Source: Symbiodinium natans (lineage: Eukaryota > Sar > Dinophyceae > Suessiales > Symbiodiniaceae). From it: DNA of 64,000 nucleotides. A program made the translations under genes and the position numbers. The notes under the pieces are model-generated. The model was not told the DNA's origin. It made no database searches and was given only the letters and a program-made list of their open reading frames with translations. The stretch covers positions 124,001-188,000 of the forward strand of contig CAJNDS010002845.1 of assembly GCA_905221605.1 (NCBI GenBank), given 5' to 3'. Below are positions 1 to 12,836 of this stretch, piece after piece. Every line of letters starts with the position of its first letter. Within the stretch, counting starts at the first letter, position 1.

Positions 1-118
1 CAAGGCCCCTCTGACAGGTAGCCTGCAGAGCCCTGATGGGCCGGCAAGGTTGCTTGTTGAGGGCCTACCCGCTTTACTGAAGTTTGCCTGGGTCGCGCGT
101 CCTGGCGTCCCAGGCTTG

Positions 119-3100
119 ATGTCCTGGCCCACTGCGTTCACTGCGTTGCATGCTCTCCTCGTGTCATCTGCCTGGGTGACGGTGACGGCGGATCTTCCGG
201 TCCACTGCCTCCATCACGAGATCCTGGGAGATTGGAAGTTCAGCCTTGGACTCCTGAGCAGCAAGAGGTCCTCCTGTGGACATCTGCGTCCAGACTCGCA
301 GGATCAGCAACCAGGGCGTGAGGATCACATCGGTAAGGCTGACAAGGAGATAGTGATCTCTCTCAAGGACCCCAATGTTGCAGAGAGCGATGCGCAGCAC
401 GGGACCTGGACTATGATCTATGATGAGGGCTTCGAGGTTAGTATTGGCAATCACAACTTCTTTGCGTTCTCGAACTTCTCATTTGCAACGGACAGCGACG
501 GACGGCGTCTAAGACATAACATCTCCCGTTGTGATGAGACCATGGTTGGTTGGTATCATAGCAAGGACCGCACTCAGTTCGGCTGTTACTATGCCAGCAA
601 AGTTGCGAGCAAGCTGCGGGCATCGAACTTGTCGAAATCCAAGCGGCCAGTTCTTGCGGAGAAGCCCAAGACCCTTTTCTACCAGACCAAGTTGTCTCAT
701 CACCACCAGCGGCAGGCAGTTGGCAGCATGGCTCTGGGATATGGCGAAATATGAGCAAGCGCCAAAACCCCCAGCCATTCAAGTAAGTAAGGGGTAGACA
801 CGAATGCCCAAAACCCTGTAAAGAGATGGAAACACCTGAAAGGCGACACCCCTAAGTTAATGAACCGTTGGGTGGGCTACAGCCTTGAAATTTTCCCCAA
901 GCGACACCTGCAGACGTTAAGCGTGGACAACTGACGCTAAAACCATGTAATGCGATGGGAACGCTTGAAAAGCGACACCCCGCAGGTTGCGTCCACTAGC
1001 ACCACCAGCCGTTTTTGTATATTCTTATGTAGATGTATGCAACAACTGCTGTTTATATACCAATGTAGTATATGTAGCGGGTCTAAGGTCTGACAGTCCA
1101 GGGCCGGTGCTCCGTGTGTGAATCTAGGCAGCCCCATCATCCAGTTTAGCCAAAGGTTGACTCGGAGCAGGGGCGGTTGCTTCTTACTTGTGTCCTATGC
1201 AGGTGGTTGACCAACTCGCGGAGAAGATCCAGCGCGAGTCGTTGAAATGGAATGCCCGACCCATGGACAAGTGGAATGGGTTGTCCATGCTGCAGGTGAA
1301 CAGCTATGCTGGCATCAAGCGTGAGAATCGTGCGGAAGACATGCTGCGACAGCATGGTGCATCATACAAGCGCCTTTCTGGGCATGTGAAGCGCCGGAGC
1401 TTCCTTCAAACGGGGAGTGTCAGGGCCCACGCTGCCCATGCCACCGAGCTGCCAGAATCCTGGGATTGGTCGAACGTTAACGGCCTTAGTTTCCTCGAGC
1501 CCGTGATGGATCAGTCCGAGTGTGGCAGCTGCTACGTGGCCTCTGCCATGCGCATGCTGACGGCGCGGCACAAGATCAAGCAGAATGACACCGAGGCTCT
1601 GCCCTGGTGGCTTGGCTGCGATGAAGCACGTTGCAGCTCAAACGTGAAGGATCAATGAGGATGTGTCCAGGAAATATGAGGATGTTGAGATTGGTGTCTG
1701 TGGAGAACGTCGTTGCCATGCCTGTAGTGTAGCATATAAGCATGATGCTTTACGTTTGACTGTGGAATCCCGACGAATGTCCTTGGAGCTTGTGGAACTT
1801 CTTGTGTACAACCTTCCTGTGTTGGGGCAAAATCGCTCTTCCTGGTATCTCGTTCAAGCTCACACGTGAGTACGTTGTCTTCTTGATCCGCCCCCCCCAA
1901 GACCATCCCACCTTTGGGCCTGGTTTTGTTTCAACGTAGGGATATTGCAGCGGAGCTTGCGCAATCACGGTAGATAACCAAGCCTAAATCCTCCACAGAT
2001 TTCGTCAGACCTTGCTTCGGCATCTGCAATTCCACCCGCCCTGCTCTCAAGTTACACCTCCTGCCTCCAGACACTTTCGCAGTCGGCTACAGCTGAGGTC
2101 TATTTCCTTTCCCCTGCAATGTTCTGAGTACAATCAGGGCTGCAAAGGAGGTTCCTGGGCTGGCAGCTAGAGCGACACTAGAGCAACTGGAGCTGCCGAA
2201 GCTGCAGATCTTGAAGCAAGAATGCACCAGTGAAGCCATCTGTCACAGCTCCCATCCAAGCCCAGCTGAAGGGATCCGAAGGGCAGTGTTCAGTGTTGCT
2301 CGCTGTAGGCTATGGCATCCTCGCCGCGAAGTGGTCGCAGGAAGTTGGCTTGCTACCTGCCAACTGCATGAGGCGCGCTGCAGTGTTTACGGCCGAGAGC
2401 TAGGGATGTGCATGGCTGAAGCATGAGCACCTGGCAGGTACAGCACGGAGGGAAGTTGTGAGCTGGAGTGTGACCTCAAGACTCTCAAAGGCAAACGCTT
2501 TCGTGCTGACAACCACCGATATGTTGGATCTTGGTACGGAGAACATGGGGACAAAGTGAAAGAAATCAAGTCAGAGCTTTTCCACAACGGGCCTCTCATT
2601 CTTGGCATCGAGCCCGGTGAGGACTTTATGTGGTATTCCGACGGGATTTATCGCTCGCCGACCTCCAGCAGCGATCCTCGCACGCCAAGCAAGTCAAGCA
2701 ACTCTGAATGGGAGAGGGTGGACCACGCTGTGCTTCTTGTCGGCTATGGCGAGGAGGGCGGCCAGAAGTATTGGAAATTGCAGAACAGCTGGGGCGAGGA
2801 CTGGGGCGAGAAGGGCTTTTTCCGGATCATCATGGGCAGCTTGGCATGGTCAGGCATGGTTTTTTGGATGAGCCAGGTAAGTAATGTATCAACGCCCGGT
2901 ACATTGATCTGGAGCGAACTAGCGAACAAGGCAAGTAGCATAAACAACACAATGCAAAGACAATGTTTAAAGACGAAAAGCTAGAAAGCACGGATGTACG
3001 GAGGAGCCCATGCCGTGGGGGCCTCCTGTTTCGAGCTTTCCTTGAATATTTCTGCGTTTATATTCGGGAAAAGATGGCGTGCAGACCTGCGCTTTGTGGT

Positions 3101-4040
3101 CTTATGAAAGGACGCGAACATACATCAATACGGTGATTTACAGGTTTTGGCACGGTGTTTGTAGTTATCCAGGAACGCAAAACGTCGAAAACACTTCAAA
3201 TTACAGCATCTTCCGCCTATGAGCAGCCGAGGTGTAGAACAAAAGGAAGGCCAGACCTAGGAAAGCAAAACACCCCACAGGGAACTACACATGCCTTCGA
3301 AAGTTTTGAAACTATGGGTTTCCTGGATCCACAAGTGTTCGGGGGCGTGCCAGTCGCTCACTTCCTTGCACACGTACTTGAGTGCGGCCGGTTCGATCCA
3401 GTTGCTGATAACGGTGATCACGCTTATGTCCACATTGGTTTGATTGTTTCCTCGCTGTTGCAGCTGCTCTTTTGCAGAGAGCGGCTTGGTTCAGTGAATC
3501 GAACCGTTGAAAAGGATTTTTTGAATCCAAGCTGGATGCATTCCATCGGAGAAAGCGCAAACGCATCACTTAGGTCTTAGGTCTTAGGTATGACGGCCGT
3601 TTTGGCGTATCAATGATTGGAAGAGATGCATGTAAGGCGAGAATGATTCTGGAATTGAGTCCATTCCAGAAGCTGCAGATGTCGTTGTGGACGAGCAGGA
3701 CGGCAAGCAGGTGGACAACTTTTTCATGCAGCAGCCTGCCTTGATTTAGATTCATGACCTTCGGCCTGTGGCGTCTCTGGCTTCTTGCGTGAGTTCATGT
3801 TCATTCCAGTACTTAGTTTGGGGACAGCTTTCACCAATAGCTGGCATGACAGAATCATTCCCGCAACAGGCGCACGTGCCTTATGGGGCTTGGGTACATA
3901 GTTCACGAGGGGTCCAACTTGACAATGGCTCCAGGCTTCGTGCAGGGGAGGGCCGATCAAGTTCGGCTGTGGATGAGGAGCTGGCGCTGGCTCAGAAGAT
4001 TGAGCGCATTCTGGAGAGCAAGATTCATGCCAGGAAATGA
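119..4040 (+). CDS. CTSC: Cathepsin C (dipeptidyl peptidase I), complete, seven exons
   Basis: Papain-family (C1) lysosomal exopeptidase that removes N-terminal dipeptides. Exons: 119-715, 1203-1606, 2098-2150, 2309-2396, 2438-2835, 3637-3710, 3951-4040. They sum to 1704 nt, an exact 567 codons plus TGA. The ATG at 119 gives a 24-residue signal peptide (MSWPTAF...TVTA) followed directly by DLPVHC. This matches the family exclusion domain, whose first Asp clamps the substrate N-terminus. Exclusion-domain block GTWTMIYDEGFEV is in exon 1. Catalytic residues are present: Gln303 and Cys309 (DQSECGSCY), His477 (DHAVLLVGYG), Asn497 (LQNSWG). Exon 3 carries the family signature YNQGCKGG. Exon 6 carries the conserved GIESI strand. 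The protein then runs about 40 residues past the usual family end, finishing in a charged helix-like segment (DEELALAQKIERILESK). Introns are GC, GT and GA donors, all with AG|G or similar acceptors. Family assignment is secure. The last exon and the GA donor at 2397 are inferred from phase. Confidence 0.94.
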
Positions 4041-5160
4041 CCCGGCAATGCTCCGATAAACTTGGAGCTGTTGTACATAGAGTCGTATTGCGTGACAAAT
4101 CAGAGAGTGCTCGTCAAAATACATCAGCTTAAGACAGGACAAGCCTACTCACTTTAACAGGTGGATTGAATCGGTCACCAACACACAAAGCTTCCCAAGG
4201 CATTCAGCGAGTGTGGTTGGGAATGGATCACGATTGCCAATCTTCGCACTGCTCTTACACTGCTTTCCATCGCAGTGGAATCAGCTTGCATAGCAGCGCT
4301 AGTTTTGGCAGCCTCCTGCAAATACAGTCGGAATGTGGCTCCATGCATGTGCAGTGGGCCAAGGCGCAGATTGCCCCATTGGCCGCGTCTCAGCTTGCTC
4401 GGGTTTTGCAGAAGCATGGCGAAAGGCCTGGTGTAGAGACATGTAGAGATGTAGGACCACGTAGGATTTGAGGCAACTTGCAGAGCAACTTCTGAGTGGC
4501 CAGGCATCGAAGGCGTCGGGCTGTCAATAGCGAGGCTCGCTACTTTCCTTTGCGCGTTGGCATAGGCAGAGATCTCCCTTCTGACCCAATCGCTTTTAAA
4601 GCCTCCTTCCTGTGTCTCCCTTTTCCTCTCAGTCCGTTGAAAGCATTCTCTCTCTCTATCTCTTGTGATGTCCACGCCCCCCCCCCCCCCCGAACCCTCC
4701 CGCTCTCGCCTCCCCAAGTACGCTACTTGACCCGAGGCCAAGCAAGTGGCCGCATCAGTCGACGCCTCCATTTGGGCTCTCGGGATGATCTGCGAGCACC
4801 AGGAGCCGAGCAGACGGAGTGTTGTCAAAGCGTGCGACAATTCATGGATGCTCAGGGAGGCTCAGCAAGGTGCAGGGAGGCTCACGGAGGCTCAGGGCTC
4901 AAGCGGCCGAGCGTCGAAGTGGCGGAATGTGGAACTGTAGGACTTTGCACGAGGCCTCGAAGTACACACATCAGTGGACAACTCATGAGCGCAAAGCCAA
5001 TGATCTGCGAAAGGAGAAGAATGTTGGAGGTGATTCCACTGGGGCCTGGCAGATGTGGCTGTTCTGCCGCCCAGATTATCAGCTTCGCAAGCGCTTCCCC
5101 GACACGAGAGTGAGAGAGCCCAAGATAGCAGCAAGTGGAAAGGGCCTGACAAAGACTGGT
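4041..5160. other. Spacer with no identified gene; poly-C tract and charged exon-like segment
   Basis: Downstream of the cathepsin C stop. Two long overlapping ORFs (minus 4840-4175, plus 4496-5113) cross each other and a C run at 4677-4692, so neither is convincing. Around 4985-5028 one plus frame reads ERKANDLRKEKNVG, a charged segment ending at a possible GT donor; it could be an exon of an unrecognised gene. Imperfect GGAGGCTCA repeats lie at 4855-4898. Confidence 0.4.
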
Positions 5161-5185
5161 AATTCATCAGGCTCATGACTAGAAG

Positions 5186-5720
5186 ATTCGCGAGCTTTTG
5201 TGGGATCTTGTGGGCGCTCGGCACCTTAAGAGGTCGCACATGCCGCCGCGCTACGACAAGGAGGTCGGTCAGAAGGCAGCAACTTATGTTTTGGACTTCG
5301 GCTCTTTGACCCCAAAAGCCCACAGCCTTCCAAACCCATTCTATAGCATCTAACTTACGGTATACCAGCATGCCGTTTATGAAAACGAAAAGACGAAAAG
5401 CATTTCAGGCGAGTGCCCAGCTCCTGGAGCTCGTGGTCAAGAACCACCCCGCCTCGGCCTCACGTGAGCTTCACGTGAGCTTCGCGCATGCTCACCGACA
5501 ACTTTCGAGGGTCTAGGGGATGCCTAGGGATGCTTGCAGTTAAAAACATTGTACGTGCGTGGCGAGAGTGTGGCGAGTCTTTGCAGGTGGTTACGGCGCC
5601 GGAGCAATTGCCAAGGGTAAGATTCCTGGATGTCCAGAATGGTTGATGCGCGTGCTGGCTATGCCAGCTTGTGGAAGAGTGCATTGAAAACATGAAATCC
5701 GAGCAAGCTGCTGAGATAAG
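5186..5720 (+). other. Cluster of exon-like segments of an unrecognised plus-strand gene
   Basis: Several open segments bounded by AG acceptors and GT/GC donors have ordinary protein composition. About 5185-5310 reads KIRELLWDLVGARHLKRSH then continues through MPPRYDKEVGQKAATYVLDF. Around 5410-5460 reads ASAQLLELVVKNHPASAS. Around 5588-5617 reads VVTAPEQLPR. About 5669-5719 reads LVEECIENMKSEQAAEIR and stops at a GT donor. Their short length, same strand and AG flanks resemble exons of the recognised genes here. I do not recognise the family and cannot show that they splice together. Confidence 0.35.
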
Positions 5721-8700
5721 GTGCTAGCAATCTTTGCGGATGTCTACAAGCTTGTGGCTTACTTGTGCCCTTGCCCATGCACTTGGGAAAGCCAGGCTAG
5801 TTCTTGCCTCTTCTGAAGGTTGATGCGTTGGCGTGTCTCCGGCCTCTCTTTATAACTAGCTCTTCTCCCGGATTGGCTGAGGTCGAAGAACTCCAACTCC
5901 GTTCTGGACAAGGACTCTTTACTTGCTGTAGCTGAGCCATTCGACGCTGACACAGCCAGACTGTCCACACGTGCAATATGGGGAAATCCTTCTCAGCACA
6001 CCCTCTGTCGACAGAACTTCGGGGAATCTGCACGCGTACAGCCAACCGAACATGCCGTAAACTCTCACTGCACCAGTTCATCACCTCTAAGACTCTTTGG
6101 ATCTCCTTGGATCTCCTTGGATCTCCTTGGTGCTTGGGAAGGAAGTGGCTGCCGCGGTGGCGCGAGCAGGGGAGGGGCGGGCCACGGCACGCTTTGACCC
6201 CTCCTTGCTTTGCTCTTGTCAGTTGTGCTTTCGTGGGCCAGGTCGGTGAAAAGCCTGGCTGCAAATCTGCCAGAGAGGCAAGCATCCTACCGTTGCATGG
6301 CCTAAGGCCTCTAAGGCATGCTGGTAAAGTTTTCCAGCCTTCGGGGCACTGACATGCAAACATCTGCTGCTGCTTTGGCTCAAGCTTCCGCGTAGTTTGC
6401 TAAAGTCTCATCTGATGATGGTATCGCCTGAGCGTCCTTCCTGGCCCGTGAGAAGCTCGGCACAATTTATGTGGGAGCCCATGGTACGCAGGCAGCTCAT
6501 GAGGCACTGAATATCACATGCGCCCAGAAGCCCCCAACAGGATCTGGAAAGTCCACCGTTGGCTGAATATAACAGTCGAAGTAGGCACCCCAAACCCAAA
6601 CCCGGCAGGATATGCCTTGGCGCTCTTTGGCGTTTGCGCAGCTGACGCATTTAGACACGCGCCGGTCTCAATTGCAAGCTGTGAGGTGGTTTAACGTTAG
6701 TCTCAGGGAATGAGAAGATCTGCTTGATATGCAAGAAGTAGCTTGCATATGACCCCTCGTGAAAGCTAGCTATAGCTAGCTTTCGTCTCTGTCTGCAGTC
6801 TACCCGTTTGCAGTATTTCTACCTCAAGTGCTGAAGGTGGATCTGTCGGACGACAGCTTCGTCCCAGAAAGGCTGACGCCCTACCGAGTAGCGCTGGCAC
6901 TGTGGGATTGTGCTGGCTGCAGCAGCTGGTGACGTGCTGGACGGAATGCGCAACATCATGTCTAGGAGTTCATGAACGGACATGCAAGCTGTGATGCAGC
7001 GACACGACGTAGCACCAAGACCGCGGCAGGATCTCTCTAACCAAGGTTGAAGGGTGGCTAGAAGCTGCAGCGACTTGAAACTCAGCTCTGTGACAGGCAT
7101 TCTTTTGAATGGCTGCCCTGTGAAGCACAACCAGTGCACTGCGGTCAAGACTACTTTCACGAGGCCACTCTTGTCACCAGCGGACTAGCGGTTTCATCGT
7201 CACTGTCGACGGCAGGTGTACATGAATTTCCAGACTGCAGAGGAAATCATAGCGACTTGCCTCCTTTCCATTCGCTCTATTTTTTTCAGTGTTTGAACCG
7301 ACGTTACCTCACCCCGGAGTCTGTTCAGCTTTGTTGCGTCAAGGTGATGGGTTGGTGGACAATGATCGCAGCTCGTCGACGTAATCATGACATGTATCTC
7401 TAGCTGACCTGTGACAGTGGCGTGACCGCTCGTTCTTCGGAATCCGAGGATTCACCGATCTTCAGTCCAGAATTTGGACGGCCTCCGAACATGACCATGA
7501 GAGAATCTTGTCGACAGTAGGTTCTTCCATAGCATTCGGCTTGATGTCAAAACCTCGGAGAGTGGAAGGATTGGTGTGATGCTACTGGGCCCCTAGGTGC
7601 AACATGGTGCAACCAAATTCATGACATGTGCCGACGACACGTGCCCTCATAAGGAACTCGTGAAGTCAGCCGCAGAACGTGGTGCGATTATCTACTATCT
7701 TTTCTGGCAGCTTGAAAGGAAGCGCGCACTCAAGTCTAGTACTCGTACACGCTTTTTTCTGCGCTGCTGTTAGGATGCAACCCCTGGCGTGTTGTTGTGT
7801 CGTTGCCTGATAGCAGCATATGGCATCCTCATGCGATCACTTAGGCAAACGGCTCTGTCGGAAAAAATGGGCTACCCCGTTGAAGAGCCGGCAGCACAGC
7901 TGCGGGCTTTGCATCCCAACGTAAAGACGTGACCTGGCTGAATGGAAGACAGGTTTCATTCCACACGATGCTGTTGGCATCACTGATGCACCACGCCTCG
8001 CTCTCGACCTCCTGTAGCCATCAGCCGCCGGATGGCCGAGGCTAGTGGACACAAGCAGAGATATGGCGCGGGCCTCATTAATTGTGTGGACCAAACAAAA
8101 CAACGAAAATGCGGTCGTGTTGCTTGGTGGGCTGGCTGATGCTGGTCAGGTCACAGTGCTCTGGTCAGCTCACATCAAGGTGGCTGTATTCGTCGCTTGG
8201 TTGCAAGTTGCTCGTCAGGCTAACCTCAGACGCCGCAAACTCGCTTAGGACTTCAATCTTTAGGCGGGTCAGCAAGTGCTGGGCATCCTGACAGCTCTGA
8301 AGATCTCTGAAGCAAAACCTCCTCTAGTCCATGTCAGCTTGCACCAAACACGAGAAGTGCCGGTTCACCCTTGTTATGGGCTTCCGAGGACCGCCGCTTG
8401 GCCTATGCTGGTGGGATTGACTTTGCAAACTCACGCCTGGACTCGCCGAGGTTGCCCGACACTCCAGCAGTGCAAACCAGTATGCCATGAGGGGAACCTT
8501 TGTATGTGGTTGTGCAGGCACCAGCTGCCGGACGAGGCTGCGCTTTCTTGCGCGGTGTGGCCAAGCGGTGAACAAGCAAGAGGTTCCCCTGATGTTTGGT
8601 GAGAGGCCAGAACTCCAGCACCAGAGAATCTGCAACATGGTCAGCACGGATATTCGAAGCCGTGGCCGCTTGTTAAAACTGAGTTTCAGGGTTTATGGTC

Positions 8701-9120
8701 CTGGGAGGTGCTGATGAATCTGGTTTGTACTGCTGTCATGCCACCAGATTCCATCCCTCTTGGCTCAGGGAGGACATGATGATCAAGCTCACCGGCGAAG
8801 CAGCGGAAGACCTTGCGACAGCCTGGCGCTCAAACCTCGACTTTCCATCGAATCCCATGATGCTGCCGCACGCGTACACTTGGCAGTTCTGGTCCCACAG
8901 ATGTCTCATCAGGTAGCTGTCGAGCGCTGGTGGACTTATTGCGAGTGGCGTGGCCAGAACAAAGTTACTTCTGGCACTCCATATGGCCAGAAATGGCAGC
9001 AGACCCTGATGGAATCTGCAGCCATGTAACCACACGTGCAAGGAGCCTGATGCTCCCCCAAGCCACCGGACAGCTCGAAGCTCAGACTTGCTGGAAAGGT
9101 ACAGCAGCCAGGCTGTCGGG
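5721..9120. other. Spacer without recognisable genes
   Basis: Only short ORFs are seen, none with a family signature. There is a threefold 13-nt repeat (TTGGATCTCC type) at 6096-6130. An 11-nt match to the end of the dinoflagellate spliced leader is at 6374-6384. One plus frame at 8770-8910 (EDMMIKLTGEAAEDLATAWRS...) has protein-like composition and could be an exon. Everything else looks like intron or intergenic sequence. Confidence 0.4.
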
Positions 9121-9128
9121 GATAGCGT

Positions 9129-9177
<49 letters not shown>

Positions 9178-9236
9178 GGGGGAGGGGGGTGGGGGAGGGG
9201 GGTGGGGGAGGGGGGTGGGGGAGGGGGGTGGGGGAT
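9129..9236 (+). repeat. Poly-G tract and (GGGGGT/GGGGGA)n
   Basis: An uninterrupted run of 48 G (9129-9176) is followed by G5-6 blocks separated by single T or A to 9236. The glycine-rich and proline-rich ORFs that cross it in every frame are artefacts of composition. G-quadruplex formation and assembly length error are both likely. Confidence 0.95.
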
Positions 9237-12076
9237 GGCACACAGACTCCGGCAAAGGCCGTTTTTGGCCTTCGTCGAACCCCTTTTTACTAATGCAAAC
9301 AAAGGCTCCCGCGTCGAACTTCGTCTTGGACTGTGTGGGCGTCCCGGGGCCTTCGTCGAACGAGACAACTTTCAAACAATTGCGGAGTTTTCGCAAAAAA
9401 ACAGTCGGCGAAGTTCCCTTAACACCGAGCAGGGACTTTGGGCAATCCAAGCGGCAACTTTCATTTTGCAACTATTGAGCTTGCGTTTTCTCCAAACAAG
9501 TTCGGAACACTCAGAAGTTCAACCATGTCAAGCGCTAAAGTTTTCTAGATACTTAAACACCTACTGCACTGCAACACCTACACAAGTCTACCACTCATAA
9601 TTTCGGACGCACATTCTTCGAAACATGCCACCTGTTTCGAAACACATGAATGAAGATTCCCAAGCCCATACGACGACCATCGGACCCTTTAGACCGTCAG
9701 ACTATAAGCTTCCCTCAACACGACACCCAGCAGATTTCCTCCCCTGCGACGTCTAATGGTCCTGGTCATGGGGGGAACCTATGGGGTCCAATCGTCTCAT
9801 GGTCCTACGGTCAGTTCTCTAAATTGAGTTTCATGCTGAGGTGCCGCGACAAGAACAAGCCACCGTTGACATCCTTGGGGACACTCTCTGTCAAACTGAT
9901 TTCCAAGGCGGCCGCCTCCAGCATTCACAGAAGCATTACACAGTCCTAGGGATCGTATTGTACGTCAGACATACACGATGCTAGGAGGAAGGCACGAACG
10001 AAGTTGAACTCACAGTGGATGGTGGCTACAGTCCTCTTGTTGCAACCCCAGTCCTTGCAGTAAATCGGGTCATGGTTCTTATTAGTCTCAAGTCATTGAA
10101 GGGGCATCGGTCTTCTGAGGTCAGAAAGCTCAAAGCGGTGGGACAAGCAGCTGTGCTGGATCTGGGTTCCCGACGCGACATGTCCAAGAGGGCAACGCTG
10201 AAGATGTTTGTGGATGACCGCGAAGGCGAAGAGCTTTTTTTGCCCAACTCTTCTTCTAGAGAGCCGTAATGAAGGTCGCTTTATGTGGCATGATAAAGAC
10301 ATGCACATGCGTAGCGGTAACTGGTACAGTAGTCAAAATTAGCACGGTTGCAATTTTGTCTCCGCAGTCGCGTCATGGTAGCGCGGCAGCCCGGGACGTG
10401 GTATGGCGTGGCTTGTGCCATGCAGGTCGCCTTTTCGCCAATCGTCCGCCGGTGACCAGCGCAGCTGTTGCAGGAGCACCAAGCAGTTACATGACGGCAG
10501 TGCCTTTGCGTAAGCATCGCTAGAAGGTATGTTGGCAAATTCCGCCCTTGCCGTTGTGCAGGCCATGTTTTCTGAGTCTCTCTGCTTCCACAGGAACGAC
10601 AGACGACGGGAAAGCTGTGAAATTGTTTGCAATCTAGACGGCGGGGTCTTTACTGAAGGCACAGGGTTCATGGGGAACGCAGTATTTCGGGAGCAGGGCT
10701 GGGCGATACGGTAGGTTGAAACGGTCTGCGACACACCCTTAAGCGATTTCAAGACGTACCATCGCGTCACAAGCTCGTGTTCTTGCGCTTGATAGCGTAG
10801 ACACTACCCGTAGCTTGCATTTGGCCGTGTGCCTCCCCACACGAGACCGTACAACTGTCTAAAGGGAGGGGAAGGCGTGCGCGATGTGCGTGCTTGCACT
10901 TGCGCTAGTGTAGCAGCCAAACATCCCATGCCTGCAATCGAATCCTCCTGCAGAATCCTCAACAGCCCAAGCATGCCCAAGCACTCCAGCTTCAAGTCCC
11001 GAAGTCCCGAAAGCCTCAAAAGATCCTGCAGAGCCGGAGCCTTGCAGTAGTAGCCGAGAGCGCTCAGCGAGCCCACGCCCTACAAGTGTCAGCTCGACGC
11101 TGTGCAGCCCCAACATGCCCCAACGGCCGCACTACCTTGGAAATGTCGACGCCTTGACCCCCTCTACCCGCTGCTACAGCAAAAACGCCAACGCAAAAAC
11201 AACAAATGAACTCGTTAAAAGCCGGGTCCCAAACACAGAACACTTCGACAGGCGTGGTGTCACTCGGCACGCTACTTCCCATGCAAAAATGCTGCGCGTG
11301 TAAAGAATCGCCCGGGAATCCCCCCCAAAAGCAACCCAAAGTTTGGTAGCACTCAACAAGGCCTTGGAACCGGTGACACATAGAAAGTAAACGCAACACC
11401 TTCAAGAACAACTTTGATGGAAGTTGGTTCTGTGCAGATGTTCCTTGCGTGCGCTTTGCTTTGCTTGGCTTGGCTTGGCTCTGCCTTGTTTGAATTGCCT
11501 TGGCCGCCTGCTTGCTCGACTGCTTGGGTGCTTGCATGCTTGCATACTTGCACTGCATGATCTTGCATACTTTCTTGCAAACGCACACTGCGCGTCGAGA
11601 GCCTGTCTCGCCCGCGCTTGCGCAGCACATGTGCCTGGCCTCCAAACACTTCAAGCATGATGGCCTTTGCAGGTTTTAGCTTTTTTTTGGCTTTGCCTTA
11701 TGAAGTCGTTGCTCACCAGTCACTAGTTCTTTGGAGACACTTTCTATTGATGTTCTCTGCAGGAGACGCTTGCAGCAGCTCCGTCGGGGGAGGAATTCAA
11801 GCCACGGGAATGTTCTCCAAGGCTTGCACCTGCAAGGCCAGAGTCCTCTTTGATACTGCATCCTGTGCTCTAACCGTCCAACCGTCTAATTCGAATAATT
11901 CCTCAAATCCTGGTCTTGCTTCCCTCTGTGTGAGGCATTCTTCAGTCTTCAGTTGTTCGTGTCATAGACAGGGACTCGCCGAAGCCGACTGTTTGGCGAC
12001 TGGCAACAACAGCGCCAGTAGCAGAAGCAGCCAGCATCGAATCGACGACAACGACAGCCACAACCACGATCAAACT
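9237..12076. other. Spacer without recognisable genes
   Basis: No ORF in this stretch shows a family signature. A plus ORF at 10015-10269 is rich in Lys/Arg/Asp near its end (SKRATLKMFVDDREGEEL) and might contain an exon. GCTTG-type repeats occur at 11460-11560. Otherwise I see intron-like or intergenic sequence. Confidence 0.4.
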
Positions 12077-12329
12077 GATTCATTCATTCATTCGTTCATT
12101 CATTCATTCGTTCATTCACTCATTCGTTCATTCATTCATTCGTTCGTTCATTCATTCATTCATTTGCTCATTCATTCATTCATTCATTCATTCATTCATT
12201 CATTCATTCATTCATTCATTTGCTCATTCATTCATTCATTCTTCATTCGTTCATTCATTCGTTCGTTCATTCTTTCGTTCATTCAATCATTCGTTCATTC
12301 GTTCATTCATTCGTTCATTCGTTCATTCA
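12077..12329 (+). repeat. (CATT)n / (CGTT) microsatellite, about 250 bp
   Basis: Tetranucleotide array of CATT units with interspersed CGTT and CTTT variants. It is open in all plus frames, which creates a spurious His/Ser/Phe/Ile repeat ORF (11618-12352). Confidence 0.97.
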
Positions 12330-12762
12330 CCGCGCCTCGGCGGGCAGAGTGAGATCCCATTCCAAAGTCGTGGTGCAAGGGGATCAAACTCGCTGTAACC
12401 GAGGAGCAGGCTTGCTTGTGGGCGCGAGTGAACTGCATTGTGGCACTTTTTGCTTTGAATGGCTTTGCGTTGTCGGCTGGGCCGGAAGCACGCATCAAAC
12501 TGGAGAGGGCCACCTGGCCGAGGTCCCACCGTGTGAAGAGGGGGTCGTTGCTGGCTATGGTAGGTGTCGAGGCGGCAGGCTTCCAGATGCTTCGGTCGCG
12601 CTTTCCGACAGTGATTCGACACCGACGTTGCGTGGGTTGCCGTTTGACCTCAGCAGCAATCGGCGATCAGCTGACCGGCTTTTTAACCACCTACAGCCAC
12701 AGCCACAACCACAACCACAACAACGACCACATCGACGACCTCACCAGCACGACACCACACTC

Positions 12763-12805
12763 CAGCATCATCATGATCATGATCATCATCACCATCACCA
12801 TCACC

Positions 12806-12836
<31 letters not shown>

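Noticed and set aside
4175-5113. Opposed ORFs of 221 (minus) and 205 (plus) codons
   Set aside because: They overlap each other across a poly-C run and show no family features; neither can be preferred.
8736-9600. Pro-rich and Gly-rich ORFs on both strands
   Set aside because: Produced by the 48-nt G run and flanking G blocks.
11618-12352. 244-codon plus ORF rich in HSFI repeats
   Set aside because: Its second half is the (CATT)n microsatellite read in frame; no real protein signature.
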